Origin: Aralia elata
Taxonomy: Eukaryota > Streptophyta > Magnoliopsida > Apiales > Araliaceae
Assembly (NCBI GenBank): GCA_034770075.1
Contig: CM068382.1
Location: forward strand, 84,226,643-84,290,642
DNA length: 64,000 bases
Direction: 5' to 3'
The notes beneath the pieces are model-generated. The model had not been told where the DNA came from, made no database searches, and saw only the letters and a program-made list of their open reading frames with translations. This document shows, in pieces, positions 55,524 to 64,000 of the stretch (positions within the stretch are counted from its first letter, which is position 1; every line of letters starts with the position of its first letter). Position numbers and translations under genes: made by a program.

Positions 55524-57828
55524 TTAACTCACCCCATTATGCTTCCTCATAGGTGATAGAACAAGGATACTGGATATGTGATCTGCAGAATGATTCCCAC
55601 TAGATGAACAAGCAGGCAATTTACGCGATGATCTCCGGCTATAGATTGTAAAAATATTATTCCCCACAATTTTCTCTATGGAATGGAAGAAGAAAACATG
55701 AGGAGCTTCACAAGGATTCTTAGAGGGAATTCGGGTTTTGAACATGTAGGGTGGATTTGCATTTTTTCTCCATGGTGCAAATGTCTCGAGTGGTAGCTGT
55801 AGGATGCTTGGAGGGTAGATTGCCTCATAAATATGAGTAGAGTAGCCCCATGAGATTGAGAAAGTCCAGTTTTTGTCCTTGTGATAACAAATGGTTTGTT
55901 GTAGTAGCCTCGACTCGTCTGCTTTCGCTGCTTCCATGAGATGGTTTATAGATTCGAAACTGTTCATTGAAGGAAATATAGGCTCTATTGCATCAAGGTG
56001 GTGGAGTGAAAGAAGAGGAGATTGTGGATGAGCTGATAGAAAACCTGATATGTCCCCATGTAGATCAATCTACAGTGCCATTTGTACACGGAGCAAGTTA
56101 AATGAAGATCTGGACAAGGTTAAATGTTTGACACACGGATTTCCCAAAATTTGATGTGGTATTTGATAATTTTGAAATTTAAAAGAAAAAATAAAAGGGT
56201 AAGAGCTTAGTGCTCTAAGACATTTGGACCACAAGTGAACCACATCTTTAAATATTGTATATATTGGGGCTAGTAGTACTTTATTTTCTCAAAATTTCAA
56301 CCGTGTTACAATTCCCTTAATTTGTCAGTGCATTTCATTTAAACCCCAAAGTACCATTTAATAAACACTATAACTCAAATCGGTAATCCGATAGGTTTTT
56401 ATCATGAAATGATGATGTGACTCAACTCTTTTTGACAAAAATTAGGCTGGAATATCGGATTTGGTTATGTATTGATAACTAAACAGTACTTGGCATATTG
56501 GGAGATTGGTACTTTAGGGGCTCAATTATAAAACGTGTGGAACTTTGAGGATTAAAATGCTATTAACCCTATTGTGTAGGACTTAATTACAGAAAAAACC
56601 ACTAAACTCGTATGATTCTACCGAAAAAACATAAAAACTATTCTTTTTGACCAAATCATATGTATATACGTTAGCCAACATGTCAGCTTATATGTTCCTC
56701 AAAATTTTGGACATTTTTGTAACTGTTTGAAAATTCATCATTTTTTATGTAGAAAGAAAGTAGCGTATATGTTTCTGAATAGCTTGACAAGAGGTCAATA
56801 ACTTTTTCGGTTATTGATCAAGTCCTTTGTATAGATATTCTTATTGTATCTATCGTATTAGGAATGTGAAATGTAGGATTAGATTTTAGTACTAAATTTT
56901 TTTCTCTAGCTGGAAATTGAGAAAAATGTACTATAATGTTTTCTATACAACAAATCTTTTAGAATTTTTTTAAAGATCATATGAATTGCTAGATCAAAGG
57001 CATAATTACCTGATGAAACCCTTTTGCTTGAGTTAAAGAGATTCCCAAGTCCGCAACACACGACTGTAAAATATGGTCACTCCCAAATAAAGTTGGATAT
57101 GTTTGGATACAAACATCTATATTCTTTGCCAAAGCCCTAGCTAGAGGGTAACTAAAAACATAACCAGCTCCACCAAAAGCCATCCCAAACGAGTGCAAAG
57201 AATTCGAATCAATGCACTCCGAATTCATCCCAAGGTAAAAGTACTTCCTGTGATCATACTTTCCCAAAACTTGAACTAAATTATCAGTGAAAAACACAGT
57301 ATCATCGTCTGCCATAATATACCACCTCACATCACTTCTGTTTTCTGCATTAAACATTTCCGCGATAACACGTACCAGTCTTATAACATGTCGAATCTTG
57401 TGCCTGTTGAAGGCATTGTATCTAGATATATCCCCCGAAACTCGATAGGGAGGAGAAGAAGATGGCCATGGTTCTTTGGGAGCTCTATCAAGAAAGACAT
57501 ATCCGCGTGTTACGTTTGGTTTCCACCATGCCTCTATGTAGGATTTTCTTCTTTTCCATGCGTTCGCTGAACCTGCGATACCAAAAACTATATGGCTAAT
57601 GTTGGTATTGAAAGAGGGAGATTTTGTATACCTAGATGGGAATTTTGGCCTAGTAATAGTGCTGACGAGCGCCGTATTGTAGAAGCAAGAATGGTTAGCC
57701 AAGAAGATGTAGATTATGTATAAGAATAATCCCGATATGGCTAGTGATTTAAAAAGATTTCCCAACAATTTATTAGTAGGTAATAACATTATAATTTTTT
57801 TGAATACACTGGACTTTGTGGTAGCCAT
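55524..57828 (-). CDS. DUF604 / GT31-like (fringe-related) glycosyltransferase
   Basis: Two exons, 57828-57010 and 56069-55524, join in frame (GFHQ|IDLHG) across a 940-bp GT-AG intron and give 454 residues, normal for the plant DUF604 family. A hydrophobic segment at about residues 25-45 predicts a type II Golgi membrane anchor. The luminal part contains HIVFGIAGSANAWKRRKSYI, a DDD metal/nucleotide-sugar motif in RWYIMADDDTVFF (174-176), the glycine-rich SFGMAFGGAGYVFS, and C-terminal family phrases (WTFSISWGYS near the end). Fringe-like GT31 enzymes transfer hexoses or HexNAc in the Golgi; the substrate of plant DUF604 members is not well known. An in-frame ATG at 57879 would add 17 residues; I prefer 57828. 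The frame is open, so it should be functional. Confidence 0.88.
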
Positions 57829-57879
57829 GTTATCACTTTGATGAATTAAAAGCTTGAACCAAAATGAATATAGCATCAC

Positions 57880-58091
57880 ATGAGGATTTTCTCTAGACTT
57901 GATAGTTCATGTGATTTTGAAGTTTTTTTCCCCCTCGTGATTGGTTATTCCATGCATGCACGCACTTAAGGGATTGCATGCGTGTTACATGAGTTGTGGC
58001 ATTGCCTTTAACATAATGAAAAAGGTTTAACTTTTAACGGCTACAAAGTGCAATAATCACTTAATTGAACGTGAAAAACCAAAGGGAGAGG
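57880..58091. other. Upstream region of the glycosyltransferase gene
   Basis: About 200 bases of likely promoter/leader ending at the GGGAGAGG target site of a transposon. No clear motif is assigned. Confidence 0.4.
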
Positions 58092-60628
58092 TAGGGCTGC
58101 CAATGATAGTCAGAAAATTCGTATTCGTCCGCATTCGTATTCGAAAAAAAACGAATATTATTTGCATTCGAAAAAAATAGATATATTCGTATTCGGTTTA
58201 AATGTATCCGTAAATAAACGGATACGAATACGAATATAGGCGTATTTGTATTCGTTTAACATCCGACCGTAAATATATCCGGCAGATAGCAGATATCCGG
58301 ATCCGAATCCATATCCGAAATTCGTATCTAAATAACTTATATATATATATATAAATTATTATATAATAAGCAAAATAATTTTTTTAAGTGACATTCCTTA
58401 TATAATAATTAGTTTTCACTATCATACGAAAATTATTTTAAAAATATGTCATTTCACTTCTAAAAAATAGGAAATAACACTTTTATTATAATATTAATAA
58501 ATTGAAATAAATTGATTTAAGTATAGTTAATGGATTTTTACTATTATAAAGTTAAAATATCTAAAATGTATCATTTAACAAGAAAATTATATAGTAGAAG
58601 AATAAAACTATAGCTATTAGCTTGTTATAAGTTTTTTACTTTCAAAACTTACTTGCAACGCTGGGAGATGAGAACAATGAACAATATAATTTTATTGTTA
58701 AAATGTATTAGGTTCGAATTAATTTAGAATTAATCTAGAAGAGGGTTAAATAATTAATTCACGTTTATGAATTTTCGGGTGGAAGGAGTATTTATCACTT
58801 TTATTTGCCCAATTATTTAGAAATTAGAAGTCCAAATATTTAAAGTAAATCCAAGGTAAATTTTGGATCAAGTTGGATTAATTAGTTGTTAGTTGTCACA
58901 GATACATTATAACTCGCACTCTCCATAAATATAATGAAATAAAATAAACTTTTTATAACTATGTAAATTGTAATCTATGTATTGAGGATAAATTATAAAT
59001 AAAAGTCCCCATAAATATATTATTAAAGTTTTAATCAAGTATTTGAGAAAAAATAATTAAATATTCAATGTAAACTTTTGAATCTAATTATAAATTATAA
59101 ATATTCATACACATACAATATTACTTCATACACATAAAATAGACATCTAAACATTAATAAGTAGAGCATTCATTTTGAAATTTAGGATTTCAAAAATGAT
59201 AAAAACTTATTTAAATTGTAATTTAGAACATTGATTATTGTATTTAACTATTTATTAAAAATAAATAAATTAACATTCATTCATTAATAAACTATACTTT
59301 AAAACTCATAATTTTTTTTTCTTATTCTAGTTATAGTTAGGGCTGTGAATAGACATGCACAAACGGCCTGCGACCTGAGGCCCGACCTGATCTGACCTGG
59401 ACCCGGCCTGGTCAAATTCAGGCCTGGTCAAAGCCCGGGCCAAACCAACCTGGCCTAGAAGGCCGTGAAAAGGCCTTTAATTTTTGAAAAAAATTTGGCC
59501 TGGCCCAGCCTGACTAAAAGCCTGGCCTGGCCTGACCTACGGCCTGAGCTCGGCCTGGTCTAGAAGCTTAGTCTGCTAAAGGATGTACCCATTACTTAAG
59601 TAAGTCATTTTATAATTTATAATGAAACTTTCCTTGGACTTAGAATATATGAACGATGTGGGACTTGGTTCATTCCACATAACCACTAATTTCAATAATA
59701 GTGCTCATGCTTGTTCCTATAAAATAATAAATCCTTTAGCAATACAAGTATTCAACCCATTAAATTATAAGGAAAATAGTCCTTCCATGATTACTGACAT
59801 GAGCCAAAGAAGTATGAGTTACTGTTTCTCGATCTTCATGAAACTCACACACCCAGCAAGAACTTCTTTGTTTGGCAACTGGGAAGAAATTGGGAATAAC
59901 TCAAAAAGAGACCAGGAGAATATGGTACAGGCAACAAGATGGTTCATTTGTTTTGAAACCAGATGGAGTTTTGAAAACTTCATATGGAGAAGAAAGCCAC
60001 AACCTTTCCATTAATTTCTGTTATGGTTTTTTTGGCTTCATCTTCAGATGCAAAGGTAACAAATCTGAAGCCTTTTGATCAAATTTTAGGAACCCATGAT
60101 TCCAGGCAAGGCATGGAAGTCCCACCTCTGTTTGGACATGGTATGTAGTTTCAGGCTTCAAAGTCCCACATCGTCTAAAGCAAGACATGGAAGTCCTACA
60201 TCTGTTTTATAAATAGAGAAGAATTGGAAGAAAAATTTGTAAGTATGGAGGCTTGAAGAATAGGCTTAGCTTAGCTTGGACAGGCCTGGCCTGGCCAACA
60301 GGCCTCCTCAGACCCTCTTTTTATCTTAATTATCTGGCCTGGCCTGACCTTCTTCTTTTTGAGCCTGAGCCTGGGCCTGGCCTGACCTGGTTAATGGTCA
60401 AAGCCTGGCAGGCCTAGATCAGGCCAGGCCAGGCGGCCTGTTTGTGCATGTCTAGCTGTGAATGGTAATCGAAAAATTCGTATTCGTCCGCATCTGTATT
60501 CGAGAAAAAGCGGATATTATTCGTATTAAAAAAATAGATATTATCCGTATTCAGTTTAAAGATATCCGCAAATAAACGGATACGAATACTACTGTATCCG
60601 AATCCGTATATATTCGTTTACACCTCTA
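58092..60628. mobile_element. Composite hAT-like insertion with 8-bp target duplication
   Basis: GGGAGAGG lies on both sides (58084-58091 and 60629-60636). The left end is TAGGGCTGCCAA and the right end TTTACACCTCTA, loosely complementary and hAT-like. A second start of the same family (TAGGGCTGTGAAT) occurs inside at 59338 and is itself split by a nested element (59351-60454). Both family starts continue with ATTCGTATTCGTCCGCAT and repeated GGATACGAATA words. So two family copies share one outer duplication. The middle (58350-59330) is AT-rich and non-coding. Confidence 0.55.
59351..60454. mobile_element. MULE-like non-autonomous element nested in the hAT-like end
   Basis: Ends are AGACATGCACAAACGGCCTG and its complement (CGGCCTGTTTGTGCATGTCT). 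GCTGTGAAT (9 bp) lies on both sides (59342-59350 and 60455-60463), as for Mutator-type elements. Both subterminal zones (about 59366-59570 and 60275-60440) are packed with GGCCTGGCC-type words. The centre is non-repetitive and partly protein-like on the + strand (59622-60078, split frames with ITQKETRRIWYRQQDGSFVL), perhaps captured host sequence. Confidence 0.7.
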
Positions 60629-60636
60629 GGGAGAGG

Positions 60637-61484
60637 TTTATAAGAACATAATTTTTCTCGTGATATTGAAATTATTAATCTGGAGCGGTTTTTGGGGCCC
60701 CTGATTCACTTATCCATGCCCTATGAATAAATAAATAAAATCTTGGGTTAACAAAATTTTACCCATTAACTTAGGTTGTTAATATTCTATAAGTAAAAAT
60801 AAAATTGTTTAAACGAATATACATTTAACAACACTTTTATAATTGTTCTAACAATAGATATAGCTTTAATAATGATAGTTATAACTCTGTCAATATTATT
60901 TTTACTCTAATAATATCAATCTCCTAAACTTATGAGATCTATTACTCCGAAGTACTACCCAAGTTTCTATCATTTACCAACTTAGGTAAAAGGAAAATAA
61001 AGCCACAACAGCAAACAACCCTTGTTGTGAAGCCCACTAACTAGGGCGGAACCTCTAAGGCCGGAAATACGAGTTCCCGCTTTGGGCAAACCTTTCTCCA
61101 GATAAGAATATGTGCCCTTGTTGTGAAGCCCACTATTAGGAAATAATCCCAAACATGCCACAACTGTAATGGCGGTCATATCTCATATTAAAATTCAAGT
61201 AATTTCGTTGTAGCACTGGCAATTCGTCCAAATATAAAAAAGGTTATAGGATTTGTATTTAATTTTTGCAACTATTTGTTGAGGTACTGTGTGATAATAA
61301 AGTCCCAAATTAAAATACAAGGTGGTTGAAAATTCAAGGAGTTTGGTATTGTGTGGATAGAGAAATCATGCGTGAATGAGGAGATTGTTGAAATTTCAAG
61401 TGATAATGAAGTCTCAGATCGAAACATGACAAAGAGAAAGATTAGGAACATATATATATGTATATATATATACATGTATGTATG

Positions 61485-61536
<52 letters not shown>

Positions 61537-62036
61537 AATAGACCATAGATCTATTGGGTTAACATTTTCAGTGATGTGATTCCAGATGAAGATATATAGT
61601 GGTCTGCAATATTTCCAATAATAGGTATCACAATCATAGCTTATGAGCTTGGGTTATGGGTATCATATGGATTGCGCATGATTGACAAAAGTAACAAATG
61701 GTGGACTCTTCTTACATGGGCGTTTCTGATTGGCTTTTGGCAATAGATATTAAAGAGTGTAAGCTCATCTGTTATGAGACGTGCATGATGGGTTAGGCTC
61801 AATAGGTTATGAATGTTTGGTGGATTACTTGCTATTTGAACAAGTTGTGGACTTGCTCGAGGGAGGCTTTTGGTGGATCGAACAAGAAACGATACGTGCA
61901 ACTCTTACAAGTAGTCACATATGGAAACCTTCTTGTTATTTTATTATTTTTTTCAACTTTGAAAACAAAGAGGTGATTTTAAATATTGAACAAATGGACT
62001 CGTCAAATTGAAGAGACATGATTGGCTTGGGCAAAG
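60637..62036. other. Intergenic stretch before the third Ty3/gypsy element
   Basis: No supported gene. It contains a 21-base direct repeat (CCCTTGTTGTGAAGCCCACT at about 61019 and 61116) bracketing a GC-richer 100-base unit, and a microsatellite at 61449-61533. Open stretches on either strand match no domain. Confidence 0.45.
61449..61533. repeat. Compound (TA)n-(CA)n microsatellite
   Basis: Alternating AT/GTAT repeats run into about 15 CA units. Confidence 0.9.
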
Positions 62037-62325
62037 TGATGCAATGCAACAGGAGTGGGATTTTTGGGCCCGAAGAGAGCACCCTAAGGCCTAAAAAGGT
62101 CAAGTTTGACCGAAAAAGTCAACTATGTTCGTTTTTGACAAAAAAATATAATTTTTTGGGTGGAGGCTGCATGTAGGGTTACGTTATATATAGTTTGTAA
62201 AGCCACTTATGGCTGGACAATTTTTAATGAAATAAAGTTTCTTTTCTATGCAATTTCTCAGTATTCTTGTTTAGAATCAACGAGTCTTTGATTTGCAACT
62301 CTTATCACCCACGCATGCTGCATCA
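62037..62325 (+). repeat. 5' LTR of Ty3/gypsy element 3 (internally deleted)
   Basis: Starts TGATGCAATGCAACAGG and ends GCATGCTGCATCA, the reverse of the element 2 LTR. It lacks about 155 bp from the middle (after TTTTTTGGGTGGA it jumps to GGCTGCATGTAGGG). It keeps the TATATATAG promoter-like word and the terminal repeats. Confidence 0.88.
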
Positions 62326-62357
62326 GATTGGTATCAGAGTCAATACGATCCTACACC

Positions 62358-63240
62358 ATGCCGCCAAGGAGACGTGTCAATGATGCCTAGATGGAAGATG
62401 TGCTTCGGAGAGATGAGATTGCACTGTTACGCCAACAAGTAGACCAATTAACACACCAGTTGGCTGCACTTCAACAACCACCGCGACACTATGAAGTTAC
62501 TTCATAGGATGATGATTTTGATCATGGGGAAAACCCTTTTTCCGCTCCGTGTGACCAACTTAAGCAAACAGATTGGCGATGGGAGACCGGGTTCAAGGTT
62601 GAAATTCCAGAATTCCATGTTAGTCTCCAAGCTGATGAATTTCTGGATTGTCTACATACAGTCGAAGAAGTCCTCGACTTTAAGGAGGTTCCAGATCCTC
62701 ACCGTGTTCTTTTAATCACTATGCGACTGCGTGGTAGGGCACAAGTATGGTGGCAGCAGACCAAGGCCACTAGGGCCCGAACTGGCAAAACGAAAATTGG
62801 CTCCTAGGAGAAGTTTAAGAAACACATAAGGGAAGCGTTCCTCCCGTACAACTATGACCGTAAACTATATCAACGCTTTCAACTTCTGCGCCAGGGGCCT
62901 CAATCTGTTGACGACTATACTGCAGAATTCTACCAATTGCTTGCCCGAACGGAGATTGCTGAATCTCCATCACAATTGGTTTCCAGGTATAGTGGGGGGT
63001 TGCGACTTCAATTACAAGACGTGCTTAATATGTTTGACCCATTGATAGTCTCTGAAGCACACCAGCGGGCGCTACAGGCTGAACAACAGTTGGCCTGACG
63101 CACGAACATGGGATTTAAACCAGTTGGTAGTTCCTCTACTCAACCACCACCTGGACTTGCATGACAACCACCTTTTCTTCCACCAAATCGTGCTAGTTGC
63201 GTGCCTCCGCAGGGTCATTTTGGTAGCGGGTTGCGCTGCT
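62358..63240 (+). pseudogene. Gag of Ty3/gypsy element 3
   Basis: Begins MPPRRRVNDA, then a TAG stop (62388) where element 2 has CAG. Continues with capsid-like sequence broken by a TAG at 62805 (TGG in element 2) and frame changes. The zinc knuckle keeps its first two Cys (CFKCGDTG) but loses the His by a small deletion. Confidence 0.75.
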
Positions 63241-63269
63241 TTAAGTGTGGTGACACAGGGGCAAACAGA

Positions 63270-64000
63270 TTGTTGTCATGCGATTCCTAATGTTAGGGAA
63301 TTGTTTGCTGATCATCTGGATATCCCTATGGAGCCAATTTTTGATACTGACAATGACATGGCTGTGGAGGAAGAGTTTGTGGAGGGTGATATCGGTCCGA
63401 TTTTAATGCTGCGTCGAACCTTTTTAAGTCCTCGTGCTCTAGATGATGATTGGCGTCGCACCGCTATTTTTCAGTCCACCTGTACGATTGGAGGGAAAGT
63501 TTGTCGCTTTATCATTGATTCTAGTAGTTGTGAGAACGTGTTATCCGAGTTGGAAGTGGAGCAATTGGGTTTGAAGGTTGAGCAACACCCTAAACCATAT
63601 AAGCTAGCTTGGTTTAAAACATGTACGACTATCACTGTTTCCCGTCGTGTCTTGGCTTCCTTTTCCATTGGACCAACCTATGTTGATGAGCTTTACTGTG
63701 ACGTGGTACCCATGGATGTCTGCCATCTTTTACTAGGGCGTCCTTGGCAATTTGATCGTGAGGCCATTCATGACGGCTGTGCCAACACATATTCGTTCAT
63801 GTTTCGTGGGAAGAAGATCGTTTTAAGTGGGCTCACCCACTACGGCTGGTACCACTATTTTGTCCAGACCTCAATTTAAGCATGTCATGGTAGAATCGGG
63901 GATTGTTTATATGCTTTTTACCAAGCCTGCCACCATAATTCCTCCTGACCTAACTGCAGCATAACCATTACTGGCAGAATTTAGTGATCTTTTTCCGGAC
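63270..64000 (+). pseudogene. Protease region of Ty3/gypsy element 3
   Basis: An open stretch of about 200 codons ending near 63879 reads the spacer (IPNVRELFADHLDIP, VEGDIGPILMLRR) and the retropepsin domain: CRFIIDSSSCENVLSELEVE and CHLLLGRPWQFDRE. The Gly of the D-S-G active site is Ser. A frame change near 63830 precedes the linker to RT (LAEFSDLFP) at the window end. Confidence 0.75.

Larger units (their letters stand above)
62037..64000 (+). mobile_element. Ty3/gypsy LTR retrotransposon 3 (partial, runs off the window)
   Basis: The 5' LTR (62037-62325) is followed by a primer-binding site (TTGGTATCAGAG, near 62329), gag, and protease up to the window end, which falls in the linker before RT. 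Sequence and domain order match element 2, in opposite orientation. The LTR is only 289 bp because its middle part is deleted. Stops at 62388 and 62805 and a damaged knuckle show it is not active. Confidence 0.9.

Noticed and set aside
61272..61548. Cys-Val and Tyr-Ile repeat open frames
   Set aside because: Translations of the TA/CA microsatellite.

Overview
This is a plant nuclear window, most likely from a eudicot (the species cannot be named from the sequence). It is AT-rich, the genes have GT-AG introns, and nested transposable elements fill most of the space between and inside them. Three complete host genes can be assembled exon by exon: eIF3 subunit G (about 1.7-5.8 kb, + strand), a SMO2-type sterol C-4 methyl oxidase (about 12.2-25.1 kb, + strand, seven exons), and a DUF604/GT31-like Golgi glycosyltransferase (about 55.5-57.8 kb, - strand, two exons). 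A fourth gene is probably cut by the left edge (first exons on the - strand at 39-308).

Layout. 1-5.8 kb: the start of an unknown minus-strand gene, a divergent promoter region and eIF3G. 5.8-12 kb: DNA-transposon debris (a PIF/Harbinger-like element, two tandem copies of a Helitron-type repeat carrying a small Helitron and a MITE, a fold-back MITE, a hAT-like element, Stowaway-like MITEs). 12.2-25.1 kb: SMO2, whose introns 2 and 6 are swollen to about 4.9 and 5.8 kb by insertions. Intron 6 carries a caulimovirid-derived block in which the same promoter/leader stretch flanks a broken movement-protein reading frame as an inverted repeat. 26.2-34.1 kb: one degenerate MULE with 163-bp terminal inverted repeats, its transposase split by a 3.4-kb TG...CA element. 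34.2-38 kb: motif-dense LTR-like remnants. 38.5-45 kb: a 3'-truncated Ty3/gypsy element (-) containing a probable 1.8-kb solo LTR and a Tourist-like MITE. 47-47.8 kb: a Helitron-like repeat with an exon-like fragment. 47.8-53.4 kb: a second Ty3/gypsy element (-) with two LTRs, an extra partial LTR and a CCAAT target-site duplication. 55.5-57.8 kb: the glycosyltransferase gene. 58.1-60.6 kb: a composite hAT-like insertion with a nested MULE-like element. 62 kb to the end: a third Ty3/gypsy element (+), same family as the second, running off the window.

The three complete host genes look functional: open frames, consensus splice sites and intact signature motifs. They serve translation initiation, sterol biosynthesis and (inferred) Golgi glycosylation, and show no sign of working together. 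Every element with coding capacity looks dead: stops, frameshifts and lost catalytic residues, many of them explainable as C-to-T/G-to-A changes. I found no rRNA, tRNA, CRISPR or bacterial-type operon, and nothing I would call a new molecular system. The most informative structures are the inverted-repeat pararetrovirus block in the SMO2 intron, the Helitron and MITE insertions with a paralogous empty site next door, and the partial LTR duplication joined at a short microhomology.
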